DNA of 64,000 nt from Streptomyces sp. JH34 (GTDB lineage Bacteria; Actinomycetota; Actinomycetes; Streptomycetales; Streptomycetaceae), in contig NZ_JAJSOO010000001.1 of assembly GCF_029428875.1 (NCBI RefSeq), positions 4,526,001 through 4,590,000 of the forward strand, in the 5' to 3' direction. A model generated the notes under the pieces. That model worked only from the letters and a program-made list of their open reading frames with translations, ran no database searches and was not told the DNA's origin. How positions within the stretch are numbered: position 1 is the first letter of the stretch; every line of letters begins with the position of its first letter. This document shows, piece by piece, positions 33,490 to 41,340 of this stretch. The translations under genes were made by a program, and so were the position numbers.

Positions 33490-33879
33490 ATGGCCTCGCG
33501 CCGCCACCACCGCACCGCACTCGCCGTCACGGCCACCCTGCTCACCCTCACCGCAGCCGTCGGCTGCGGCGCCGTCGACAAGGCCCTCGACTGCGTCCGC
33601 ACCGCCGACGCCATCGCCACCAGCGTCGACAACCTCCAGCAGGCGATATCCACAGCCTCCGACGACCCCACGCAGGCCTCGGAAGCCCTGGACCAGATCG
33701 ACAAGGAACTCAAGGACCTCGGCGACACCACAGACAACGCCGACCTCAGCAAGGCCGTCGACGACCTCCAGGCCGGTGTCACCACCGTCCGGGACTCCAT
33801 CGACAAGGGCGACGCCACCCCCGACATCACCCCCGTCACCGACGCCGCCACCGAGATCGGCAAGGTCTGCACCCCCTGA
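33490..33879 (+). CDS. Small predicted lipoprotein between rph and rdgB
   Basis: A 129-residue protein with a twin-arginine-like start (ASRRHHRTALAV), hydrophobic stretch and lipobox AAVGC (Cys26). The mature part is an acidic helical repeat-like domain (AIATSVDNLQQAISTA, ELKDLGDTTDNADLSKAVDDLQ) resembling a coiled-coil bundle. No named family. GGGGAGGGA ribosome site before ATG 33490; 21 bases before rdgB, so it shares its transcript. It interrupts the usual rph-rdgB adjacency. Confidence 0.8.
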   Translation: MASRRHHRTALAVTATLLTLTAAVGCGAVDKALDCVRTADAIATSVDNLQQAISTASDDPTQASEALDQIDKELKDLGDTTDNADLSKAVDDLQAGVTTVRDSIDKGDATPDITPVTDAATEIGKVCTP

Positions 33880-33900
33880 CCGGGCGGCGATAATCGACGC

Positions 33901-34503
33901 ATGACGCGCCTGATCCTCGCCACCCGCAACGCCGGGAAAATCACCGAACTCCACGCGATCCTCGCCGACGCGGGCCTGAACCACGACCTCGTCGGCGCGG
34001 ACGCGTACCCCGACGTCCCCGACGTCAAGGAGACCGGCGTCACCTTCGCCGAGAACGCCCTCCTCAAGGCCCACGCCCTGGCCCGGGCCACCGGCCACCC
34101 GGCCGTCGCCGACGACAGCGGCCTCTGCGTCGACGTGCTCGGCGGAGCCCCCGGCATCTTCTCGGCCCGCTGGGCGGGCGCCCATGGCAACGACAGGGCC
34201 AACCTGGACCTGCTCCTCGCCCAGCTCGCCGACATCGACGGCCCGCACCGCGGCGCCTACTTCGCGTGCGCTGCGGCCCTGGCCCTCCCCGACGGCACGG
34301 AATGCGTGGTCGAGGGCCGCCTCACGGGCACCCTGCGCCACTCCCCGGCCGGCGCCTACGGCTTCGGCTACGACCCGATCCTCCAGCCGGACGGCGAGAC
34401 CCGGACCTGCGCGGAGCTCACACCGGACGAGAAGAACGCGATCAGCCACCGGGGGAAGGCGTTCCGGGCGCTGGTGCCGGTGGTGCGGGAGTTGGTGGGC
34501 TGA
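33901..34503 (+). CDS. rdgB: XTP/dITP diphosphatase (RdgB/HAM1)
   Basis: A 200-residue house-cleaning pyrophosphatase that removes dITP, XTP and related deaminated nucleotides. Signature features: LATRNAGKITEL (substrate phosphate/Lys), the DDSGLCVDVLGGAPGIFSAR active-site block with catalytic Asp, and YGFGYDPIL with the base-specific residues and SHRGKAFRAL. Last gene of the rph-lipoprotein-rdgB group. Confidence 0.96.
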   Translation: MTRLILATRNAGKITELHAILADAGLNHDLVGADAYPDVPDVKETGVTFAENALLKAHALARATGHPAVADDSGLCVDVLGGAPGIFSARWAGAHGNDRANLDLLLAQLADIDGPHRGAYFACAAALALPDGTECVVEGRLTGTLRHSPAGAYGFGYDPILQPDGETRTCAELTPDEKNAISHRGKAFRALVPVVRELVG

Positions 34504-34515
34504 GGCTGGACGCAA

Positions 34516-34555
34516 AAACGGCCTGCGCATCGATCCTTCGATTCGCAGGCCGTTT
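34516..34555. terminator. Terminator between rdgB and tRNA-Leu
   Basis: Twelve-base perfect stem (34516-34527 with 34544-34555) with a 16-base loop that can pair internally. On the minus strand it is followed by TTTTT, which makes it a proper intrinsic terminator for the tRNA transcript; it can also stop rdgB. Confidence 0.88.
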
Positions 34556-34559
34556 GCGG

Positions 34560-34644
34560 TGCGGCGGAAGGGATTCGAACCCTCAAGCCGTTTCACGGGC
34601 CACAGATCCTAAGTCTGCTGTGTCGCCAGTTGCACCACCGCCGC
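34560..34644 (-). tRNA. tRNA-Leu (anticodon UAG)
   Basis: A class II tRNA with long variable arm. Acceptor GCGGCGG pairs with CCGCCGC; the T arm holds GGTTCGAATCC; the anticodon stem CAGA/TCTG encloses loop CTTAGGA, anticodon UAG, reading CUA and neighbours. CUA codons are very rare at this G+C content. The 3' CCA is not encoded. It lies leftwards between rdgB and the accessory island, whose last stop codon almost touches its 5' end. Confidence 0.95.
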
Positions 34645-34880
34645 TAGCCGTCTGTCATCGTACCGGCCTGCCGGCTCAGCTGGTGAGGGAGTCTCCAGGG
34701 CCCCCGTTCGGCGTGCGCCCCTCGGCGCCACGTACTGGTCACCGCATGGCAGTTCGGGCACAGGAGCCGCAGATTCTCCATGCGGCCGTCGCTCAGCTTC
34801 CTGGGGCCTGGGAGAGCCGTGGCGAGGGTGGAGCCGTGTGGTTGTGCGCCAGTGGGCTGCCAGGGCAGGGAAGATCGCTT
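34644..34880 (-). pseudogene. Remnant of an HNH endonuclease gene
   Basis: An open stretch of 78 codons without a start codon and closed by a stop (TAG, 34881-34883) on its upstream side. It contains DGRMENLRLLCPNCHAVTSTW, of which ENLRxLCPNCHAxT is the signature second half of an HNH nuclease; the first half with the catalytic His (normally LxxDHINGDxxDN) is scrambled to ALPGPRKLS. It ends at the first base of tRNA-Leu. Most likely a dead fragment of a gene that once occupied this tRNA-side site. Confidence 0.65.
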
Positions 34881-35143
34881 CTACGTCGAGGGGGCGTGGC
34901 GGGGTGGTGCGGGTCATGAGGGCCTGCTTCGTCAGCCGCTGGGCCCTGACCGGTGCTGCCATTCCGCCTCCCCTGCTGGTCGAAAGCATCGTCACTTTCC
35001 ACCAGCACAACGAGCAACCCGGTGAACCGACGCAGTCACCACACCAGGCCCTGTTCTGGAACTCGCTGACCTGCCTGGTTGGCCGTCCCATGGGCGGGCC
35101 GGTCCTGGCCGTGTTCGGACTCGCGGCTGGTGACGGGCCTCTC
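34881..35143. other. Region without a recognisable gene
   Basis: 263 bases between the HNH remnant and the end of the second SUKH gene. Open frames exist on both strands but none has a ribosome site or recognisable similarity; G+C is lower than in flanking genes, in keeping with acquired or decaying DNA. Confidence 0.5.
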
Positions 35144-36088
35144 TCAGGCAGAGAGGGCCGGGGCTTGTCGGGCCAGGTCCTCGGAACACGCTTGAACGGC
35201 TGTCCGGAGACGGCCGATCGAGGCAGCCGCACCTGCGGCGAGATGCAGCTCCACGGTCGCAGGGGTCTTCGCGAGGTGTCCCGTGCGCACAGCGCAGCTG
35301 ACGGACGACTGCTGAGCGGTGGCGTTACGCGGAGCAGGCACCTCCACCTTGAGTTCTGCTCCTCGTGTCGTCACACCCTCAGCCTCGATCAGGGCTTCCA
35401 TCTTTGCCGCAAGGGGCACTGCACCGTCCTCCAGAGAACCGCCAGGCAAGGGGACAGTACGGTCCAGGGCGACCGGAGCTATGCCACGTAGGGGCGTGAC
35501 GATCAGCCGAAGGTGTCGGGCGCTGAATACCTGCCGGTGGTGCAGCACGTAGACAGCGACAAGCGCCATGTGTATGACGTCGGCCAGCGGCTCCCCGTTC
35601 GGCGACGAGACGGTCCAAGTCCACTGCCGGGCGGCGATCCTGTACGGGGCACGTCCTTCAGTCAACGCGGCGAGGCCTTCACGGACCGTGTCACCGAGCT
35701 GCCACTGTCCTCCGTGATCGATCGAGAAGAGTCGCCCCTCTTCGTCTACGGCGAGGATTGCGTCGGCGTCCGTGCGTCCGAGCGGAAACAGCCGGGATCC
35801 CGTGCTCTCCGTGAGACGCGACAGCGGATGTCCGGCATGCCGGACCACCACGGGGTCGATCACCCATCCCGTGGGCGCGACCTGTTGACCAGGCCCGGCC
35901 GGACGCGAGCGCAGTCCGTGAAATGCGCGCAGTGCCTGCTCGGCAGCGGGGAACAGCACCCACGGCGAGGTGCCGGGCGCCGGCTCTATGAGCGCGACAG
36001 CCCTGAAGACAGCTGACAAGGCCTCCGATTCGACATCACGGCCTTGGTGCCACCCGGCGGATGCCAGTACATCCTCGCCGCGTGTCAT
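35144..36088 (-). CDS. SUKH-3-like immunity protein (second, C-terminally extended)
   Basis: A 314-residue protein starting MTRGEDVLASAGWHQGRDV, which is the same start pattern (xxxLxxAGWHxGRxV) as the SUKH-3 protein at 36467-36940; the first ~150 residues, to SIDHGGQWQLGD, carry the SUKH-3 fold. The remaining ~150 residues are an extra domain I do not recognise. Its ATG overlaps the stop of the orphan deaminase gene (ATGA), so it is the coupled immunity gene for that toxin tip. It should bind and neutralise the deaminase in the cytoplasm; the tail may extend specificity. Last gene of the island operon. Confidence 0.7.
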   Translation of the reverse strand: MTRGEDVLASAGWHQGRDVESEALSAVFRAVALIEPAPGTSPWVLFPAAEQALRAFHGLRSRPAGPGQQVAPTGWVIDPVVVRHAGHPLSRLTESTGSRLFPLGRTDADAILAVDEEGRLFSIDHGGQWQLGDTVREGLAALTEGRAPYRIAARQWTWTVSSPNGEPLADVIHMALVAVYVLHHRQVFSARHLRLIVTPLRGIAPVALDRTVPLPGGSLEDGAVPLAAKMEALIEAEGVTTRGAELKVEVPAPRNATAQQSSVSCAVRTGHLAKTPATVELHLAAGAAASIGRLRTAVQACSEDLARQAPALSA

Positions 36089-36489
36089 GAGCTGATGACG
36101 TCGATGCCGAGCCGCTCGAGCAGCGCCGAGCAGGAACGGCATACCTGAGCCGGGGAGCCGTGGTCGGGGTCGCCCTGGCTGCGAATCTTCTTCGCGACGA
36201 GGGCAGCCCCGGTGAAGTGGGATGCGGCCTCGTCGAGGGTTGTCGTCCCCCCGTCGGGGCGCTTACGGTCCAGCCCCCACAACTGGTCCGAGACCAAGGC
36301 GGACTCGGCGCAGTGCCCGACGAAGTACTCGCGGTTCTCCGTGGGGAGGGCGTCGAAGAAGTCCCGCACCGCAGGGTGAAGGTCAGGCAGTCCATCACCA
36401 CCGAGATTGGTCTGACTGAAGATCTGGCCGTTGACGAGTAGTGAAGCCGCCACTCCGGGGACGAGGTCAGACAAAGTAGTTCTCCGCAT
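36085..36489 (-). CDS. Orphan YwqJ-type deaminase toxin domain
   Basis: A 134-residue free-standing copy of the C-terminal domain of the toxin at 36952-38640: VAASLLVNGQIFSQTNL, DLHPAVRDFF, HCAESALVSDQLWGL (Cys60, Glu62) and CRSCSALLERLGI (Cys117, Cys120), the Cys-Ala-Glu plus Cys-x-x-Cys zinc site of nucleic-acid deaminases. It lacks any export or N-terminal domain, so it fits the orphan-cassette model in which spare toxin tips are kept for recombination. It overlaps the first SUKH gene by 23 bases and the second by 4. Whether it is made as a toxin or silent is unknown. Confidence 0.75.
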   Translation of the reverse strand: MRRTTLSDLVPGVAASLLVNGQIFSQTNLGGDGLPDLHPAVRDFFDALPTENREYFVGHCAESALVSDQLWGLDRKRPDGGTTTLDEAASHFTGAALVAKKIRSQGDPDHGSPAQVCRSCSALLERLGIDVISS

Positions 36490-36940
36490 CTTCCATCTCG
36501 CTACTCATGAGGCTCATCAGTGCCTCGTATTTTTCGCGCCCCAGATAGTAGGCTCCTGTGTGATGCGAAAAAAAGAATCGCCCGTTCGTGTCAATGAGCA
36601 GGGTGGAACCATCGTAGGTGTCGTACCCGACCGGGAAAAGCTGTACACCGAGGTCTGTGGCGAGTTCGGAGATTTCCTCGGCATCCCCTTTGAATACGAG
36701 ATGCGGGGTAAATACGGCGAAATTCTCTGGTGCGGTATCGATGACCGCCCGAAGGAATGCATGCTCCCGAATGAAGGCGAGGGCGGGGGCAGAAGGTTCG
36801 ATCTCCACGCCGTAGGAGCGATATCGCTCGACGACGGCCGAAACTGCTTCGGATGCCTCGTCTCCGACGTTGCGCCCCGGATGCCATCCGGCCTCTGACA
36901 GCCACGCATCCACTTCTTCTGCTGTGGAAAGAATTGACAT
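36467..36940 (-). CDS. SUKH-3-type immunity protein (first)
   Basis: A 157-residue acidic soluble protein, MSILSTAEEVDAWLSEAGWHPGRNV at the front, then VFKGDAEEISELATDLGVQLFPVGYDTYDGSTLLIDTNGRFFF, the strand pattern of SUKH-3 immunity proteins. It begins 11 bases after the stop of the deaminase toxin gene, the standard toxin-then-immunity order, and should protect the producer and its kin. The ATG at 36940 follows AAGGGAAAT. The longer open frame upstream overlaps the toxin gene and was rejected. Its G+C is lower than its neighbours, suggesting acquisition. Confidence 0.82.
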   Translation of the reverse strand: MSILSTAEEVDAWLSEAGWHPGRNVGDEASEAVSAVVERYRSYGVEIEPSAPALAFIREHAFLRAVIDTAPENFAVFTPHLVFKGDAEEISELATDLGVQLFPVGYDTYDGSTLLIDTNGRFFFSHHTGAYYLGREKYEALMSLMSSEMEDAENYFV

Positions 36941-36951
36941 ATTTCCCTTGC

Positions 36952-38640
36952 CTATGTGTGTGCTGTGACGCCGACCAGCGGAAGAATTCTTGAACATGAC
37001 CGGCAGGGCTCTTTGTAGTCCCCGTGCTTCTTGAGTCCGGTGGGAGAATCCTGCTCCCCGATCTGCAGGGAGTATGCGAGTGCGCCGCTCATGGCCCTGC
37101 GAATGTCGTCGGGTGTACTGATCTTTATGTTGTCTCTTTTCTCTATGCCGTGCAGACGGTCGGATATGAGTGCAACCTCGGCACATTTGCCATGCCCTGC
37201 GCCCGGGTTCTCGTTATCTGCTCGGATGTCTCTCTCCACCTGATCGACGACATTTTTGAGCGCCGGGTGGGTGTCGAGGAGCACTTGACCGTGCCGCTTG
37301 GTGGAGCTCGAGTGGCTCGTCAGAGTTCCCTCGTGCAGCAAAGCTCCTGCACATGATTTCACCAGGCGATCCTTGCCGGTCGGGTGATGGCCAGGTGCCT
37401 GTTTCTGGGCATCGTCCGCAAGTCCGCGCGTTTCCCGACGGAGGGCATCTCGCTGCTGTTCCGGGCTCAGGTGGCTCACGTCCAACGCGTCACGTCGGTG
37501 GTGCTTCATTTTACCGGCGCTCTTCCCGTGCCAGCCCGGCTGAGGACTTATCGGCTTCCCGTCGGGGTCTCCGCCGCCATTCCTGCCCCCTCTCCCTCCC
37601 CCTCCCCCTCCGCCTCCACCGCCCCCGCCGGAGCCGCTTTTGTCCTCGCCTACCCGGGCATGAATCTTCTGGACTCCGTCGCGGATGTCGTGGTCGGTGT
37701 CCTTGTGCGTCTTGGAACTCCTGGTGATGCCGTCGGGAACCGTCTTGCCGACGTGGTCGCCAAGATCACCCAGTGCCTTGCCGAGCTTCTCCACCACCCC
37801 CTCGATCGTGGTGTCGAGTACAGCGGTCAGGGAGTCCTTGCCCTTGGCCCGGCCGTGGTGCCCCTTGGCCTTGCCGAGCTTGCCGCCCGTCTTCTCGCGC
37901 ATCGTGATCTGCACACCGGCCAGGTGCATCCCGGCCTTGCTGTGCGCATCGTGGTCGATCACCGGGCCACCGCGCGGACCCGGGCCACCGGACCCGCCAA
38001 CCGAGTTGATCTGCAGCGCGTCCTTGCCCGCCTGTGCCGTTTGGCCTGGGTCGTAGCCTTCCTGCACACCCGCGACGTTCAGCGCCGTCTGGACCGCCAG
38101 ATCCGCCACGATGTTCTCGATCGCGGCGACCGCCGGCTCGGTGAGCGTCGCGACGATCTCCGATACGGCGGCTTCAGCCATCTCCTTGAGGATCCGCTTG
38201 AAGGCGATACGGGTCGCCGCGATCTTCGCGCCGGCGAGCAGCGTCGACAGCCCGGCGGTCAGCGGTGCGAAGGCCAGGGTGATTCCCACCGTCGCGCACA
38301 GGTCAGCCAGTTCGGCCACGGCGGCTATCTTTCGGGCCACGATGATGTCCGCGACCCGGTCCAGCGCACCCGCGACGAGCCGCGCGGCCTTCGCCAGATC
38401 CTTGTGCTTGCCCTGCACCTTCGACCAGTGCTTGTCGAGCGCGGTCAGCGACTCGCTCTGCCCGGTCGCCAGAAGTTTCTGGATGTGCTGGTAGGCGGCG
38501 TACGCGTCGTCGTCCGCGTCGTCCCCGAACTCCCGCAGTGCGTCCGCCATGTCGCGGTAGGCGTCCTCGTCGACGTTCGGCCAGCCCACACCAACCACAT
38601 CGAGCATCGTGTCGACGCCGTCAGGAATCGTGTACCCCAC
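36952..38640 (-). CDS. Polymorphic toxin: CpnT/WXG-like N-terminus with C-terminal YwqJ-type deaminase
   Basis: A 562-residue modular toxin. Residues 1-200 form the helical N-terminal domain seen in CpnT-like and ESX-exported toxins (GWPNVDEDAYRDMADAL, DKHWSKVQGKHKDLAKAA, then a hydrophobic LAFAPLTAGLSTLLAGA hairpin). Residues 200-400 are a low-complexity linker with a run of about 12 Gly. The last ~150 residues are a YwqJ-related deaminase: KCAEVALISDRLHG (Cys486, Glu488) and EPCRSCSRIL (Cys546, Cys549). It probably deaminates nucleic acid or a nucleotide in competing cells; export would need a type VII system elsewhere. Followed at once by its SUKH-3 immunity gene. Confidence 0.82.
   Translation of the reverse strand: MGYTIPDGVDTMLDVVGVGWPNVDEDAYRDMADALREFGDDADDDAYAAYQHIQKLLATGQSESLTALDKHWSKVQGKHKDLAKAARLVAGALDRVADIIVARKIAAVAELADLCATVGITLAFAPLTAGLSTLLAGAKIAATRIAFKRILKEMAEAAVSEIVATLTEPAVAAIENIVADLAVQTALNVAGVQEGYDPGQTAQAGKDALQINSVGGSGGPGPRGGPVIDHDAHSKAGMHLAGVQITMREKTGGKLGKAKGHHGRAKGKDSLTAVLDTTIEGVVEKLGKALGDLGDHVGKTVPDGITRSSKTHKDTDHDIRDGVQKIHARVGEDKSGSGGGGGGGGGGGGRGGRNGGGDPDGKPISPQPGWHGKSAGKMKHHRRDALDVSHLSPEQQRDALRRETRGLADDAQKQAPGHHPTGKDRLVKSCAGALLHEGTLTSHSSSTKRHGQVLLDTHPALKNVVDQVERDIRADNENPGAGHGKCAEVALISDRLHGIEKRDNIKISTPDDIRRAMSGALAYSLQIGEQDSPTGLKKHGDYKEPCRSCSRILPLVGVTAHT
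37581..37630. repeat. Homopyrimidine/poly-glycine linker tract in the toxin gene
   Basis: A CCCCCTC-type repeat on the plus strand encodes SGSGG followed by a run of glycines on the minus strand. Such tracts slip easily and are also sites where toxin tips are exchanged. Confidence 0.7.
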
Positions 38641-38779
38641 GATGCCTCAACCCCCGATATTCAGCAGATAACCGCGTTGTAGCAAGATCAATGAGCATGC
38701 CATGCGACGAGTTCGTAAGCCCAGGCAGTTCCCGGACACTCGACAAGTCGATAGGGCAATGGGATCAACACCATTGCGT

Positions 38780-39208
38780 CAGTTGGTCGAGCTGCTGCAC
38801 AACCCCCTCCCTCGCCGACTCCCTGACGGGGGACGGCGGGGGCAGGCGCCGCGTCGTACTGCTGCGGTCCACGCCCCAGTGAGACGGCTCCGCCGGACGA
38901 GGACAAGACGGGCGGCGTCGCCGCGGCCCCATCGCTGCCGGCCGTTCACGAACTGGTCCTCGACCACCTGACCGGCCGCCGCCCCGGCCCCGCCGTCCTG
39001 GTCGTTTGCAACGCCCACCGACTGCTGACTACGCCTGCGTGAGAAGCTCGTGCTGCCCGACGTCGACCCCCGCGCAGTACGCGGCCTGAAGTTCTCCGCC
39101 GCCCTGCCGGAACGCCTCGCCGTCGCCACGGTGGCGGCCCGTCCGGCCGGCTTCGAGGGCGCCCGGTCCGCGCTGGGCGCGCCGGTGCGTTTCCAACACA
39201 GCACCTGA
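38780..39208 (+). pseudogene. Decayed reading frame, possibly a helicase C-terminus
   Basis: Two out-of-frame pieces read rightwards. The first, about 38880-39042, contains LPAVHELVLDHLTGRRPGPAVL and stops at TGA 39040. The second, about 39024-39208, reads LREKLVLPDVDPRAVRGLKF then ALPERLAVATVAAR and stops at TGA 39206. Protein-like sequence in two frames without starts means a frameshifted relic. The second piece resembles the ends of some actinobacterial DEAD/DEAH helicases, but this match is from memory and weak. The region 38641-38780 before it shows nothing clear. Confidence 0.35.
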
Positions 39209-39230
39209 CCGACCTGCCCAAGGAATCACC

Positions 39231-39644
39231 ATGGCACCCCGCTTCGAGACAGCCCGTTTCCACTCCGAGTCCGGGCCGGCTTCCCTGTTCACCCGCGTGC
39301 GCCACATCCTGCGCGAGCCGACGCGGCTGAAGGCCCAGGGCGCTCACGTGATCGAGCGTCTCCAGCAGCGCAACGCGCCCGTCGAGGAGCTGACGGCGTT
39401 CGACCCGGACAACTGGGACCTGGTCTCGGCCGACGTACGCACCGATACCGGCAAGTGGGTCAAGTCGACCTGGCGGGTCCATGCGGATGGCCGGGACTGG
39501 TGGGTGGTGATCGGGCTGGGCAACGCACTGGTCACGGTGATCGAGGTGGATCCTTGGAGGCGCGGCCAGGGCGAGCGTGTCGTCACCGAGGGGCCGCTGC
39601 ACGCACACGTCGAACGTGTCAATCAGGACCTCATGCGCGGCTGA
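39231..39644 (+). CDS. Hypothetical protein
   Basis: A 137-residue soluble protein (MAPRFETARFHSESGPASLF). A central VIERLQQRNAPVEELTAFDP helix and a WKSTWRVHADGRDWWVVIG-like strand pair (here GKWVKSTWRVHADGRDWWVV) slightly recall DUF4258-type small proteins, which can be toxins or phage-related. ATG at 39231 follows AAGGAA. It lies at the island's right edge next to decayed DNA. Function unknown. Confidence 0.6.
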   Translation: MAPRFETARFHSESGPASLFTRVRHILREPTRLKAQGAHVIERLQQRNAPVEELTAFDPDNWDLVSADVRTDTGKWVKSTWRVHADGRDWWVVIGLGNALVTVIEVDPWRRGQGERVVTEGPLHAHVERVNQDLMRG

Positions 39645-39716
39645 GGGCCGCAGGCGCGGGGGGAAGCCCTGCCGTCCGGGTACTCCCCGATACGGCCCTC
39701 CGGCACCGAGCGTGCG

Positions 39717-41213
39717 TCAGAACTTCGGTTCCGGGCTCTGCGCGTGGACCAGGTCCGCCGCTTCCTCCTCCGTCTCCACCGAGGGCGGGGAGCCGGCCAG
39801 CGGCTGGTTGGCGGTCTCCTTCATGCAGGCCACCGCGATCACGCCGACCAGGGCCGCGGCCATCGCGTAGTACGCCGGCATGAGGTTCGAGCCGGTCCAG
39901 CTGATCAGGGCGGTGATCACCAGCGGGGTCGTGCCGCCGAAGATCGACGCCGAGAGGTTGTAGCCGACCGACAGGGAGCCGTAGCGCACGTTGGTCGGGA
40001 ACAGGGCCGGGAGCGCGGCGGACATCGTGCCCAGCAGACAGACCAGGGAGAGGCCCAGCATCAGCATGCCGATGATGATCGCCGGGATGCTGCCCTGGCG
40101 GATCAGGAGGAAGGCCGGCAGTGACAGGAAGAGGAAGCCGAGCATGCCGGTCATCAGGAGCGGCTTGCGGCCGAAGCGGTCCGAGAGCTTGCCGAACCGG
40201 CTGATGATCAGCATCAGGAAGACCATGACGCCGAGCAGGATCAGCAGGCCGTGGGTCTCGCTGTAGCCGAGTTCGTCGGAGAGGTACGTCGGCATGTACG
40301 ACAGCAGCATGTAGTCGGTGATGTTGTACGCGCCGACGAGGGCGATGCAGAGGATCAGCGTCGGCCAGTACTGGCGGAAGATCTTCGCGAGGTCGCCCTT
40401 GGCGGTGGCCTCGACGTGGTCGGCGGCCTCCGTGGCGTGGGCGGTGCCGCCCTCGAGCTTCTGGAAGGCGGGGGTCTCGTCCAGGCGGAGCCGCAGGTAG
40501 AGGCCTACGAGGCCGAGGGGGCCGGCGACGAGGAACGGGATGCGCCAGCCCCAGGACTCCATCTGGCCGGTGTCCAGGACGGCGTAGAGCAGGGTGACGA
40601 GTCCGGCGGCGCCGACGTATCCGGCCAGCGTGCCGAATTCGAGGAAGCTGCCGAAGAAGCCGCGGCGCTTGTCGGGGGCGTACTCGGCGATGAAGGTCGA
40701 GGCGCCGCCGTACTCACCGCCGGTGGAGAAGCCCTGGAGCATCCGGAAGAAGATCAGCAGGACCGCGGCCCAGACGCCGATGGTGTCGTGTGAGGGGATG
40801 AGGCCGATCGCGAAGGTGCCGACCGCCATGAGGATCATGGTGAGGGCCAGGACCTTCTTGCGGCCGATCTTGTCGCCCATGGGGCCGAAGAACATGCCGC
40901 CGAGAGGCCGGACGAGGAAGGCCACGGCGAAGGTCGCGAACGACGAGAGGAGCTGGGTGGTGTCGTTCCCGGAAGGGAAGAACACGTGCCCGATGGTGAC
41001 GGCCAGGTAGGAGTAGATGCCGAAGTCGAACCACTCCATGGCGTTACCGAGCGACGCCGCCTTCACGGCACGCTTGACCGCCTGGTCGTCGGTGATGGTG
41101 ATGTCCGTCCGACGGAGCCGGGGGTTCTGACGCTTCCGGATGGCCCGGAAGAGTGCCGGGTGGCGCTTGACCGCATCAGGGTCGGCCGCCTGGTGGGGGT
41201 CGGAGGCCGCCAT
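39717..41213 (-). CDS. MFS metabolite/proton symporter, ProP-like
   Basis: A 498-residue, 12-span transporter of the MHS group (ProP, ShiA, KgtP). The signature is NAMEWFDFGIYSYLAVTIG in span 1, then LVRPLGGMFFGPMGDKIGRKKVL and RMLQGFSTGGEYGGASTFIAEY. Members take up proline/betaine, shikimate or alpha-ketoglutarate; specificity is not readable, though a proline/betaine role would fit the osmoprotectant operon elsewhere in the window. The N-terminal ~45 residues are a hydrophilic extension. ATG at 41213 has an AAAGGA site. It stands alone. Confidence 0.9.
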   Translation of the reverse strand: MAASDPHQAADPDAVKRHPALFRAIRKRQNPRLRRTDITITDDQAVKRAVKAASLGNAMEWFDFGIYSYLAVTIGHVFFPSGNDTTQLLSSFATFAVAFLVRPLGGMFFGPMGDKIGRKKVLALTMILMAVGTFAIGLIPSHDTIGVWAAVLLIFFRMLQGFSTGGEYGGASTFIAEYAPDKRRGFFGSFLEFGTLAGYVGAAGLVTLLYAVLDTGQMESWGWRIPFLVAGPLGLVGLYLRLRLDETPAFQKLEGGTAHATEAADHVEATAKGDLAKIFRQYWPTLILCIALVGAYNITDYMLLSYMPTYLSDELGYSETHGLLILLGVMVFLMLIISRFGKLSDRFGRKPLLMTGMLGFLFLSLPAFLLIRQGSIPAIIIGMLMLGLSLVCLLGTMSAALPALFPTNVRYGSLSVGYNLSASIFGGTTPLVITALISWTGSNLMPAYYAMAAALVGVIAVACMKETANQPLAGSPPSVETEEEAADLVHAQSPEPKF

Positions 41214-41340
41214 GGCCGGTTCCTTTCGTCGAACGGTGTTCCAGGAAAGGCTTCTGCGCAGACATGGCGGTTGCAAACCGAATCAACGGGAGATTGCGAC
41301 CTCGGTCACACGTTTTTCGGCCAGGACCCCCTGGATCGAG

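Noticed and set aside
34560..39230. Integrative element inserted at tRNA-Leu
   Set aside because: No integrase, excisionase or direct repeat of the tRNA 3' end; the accessory genes lie on the tRNA's 5' side. An exchange hotspot fits better.
39231..39644. Further toxin of the island
   Set aside because: No toxin motif or immunity partner could be seen; kept as hypothetical only.
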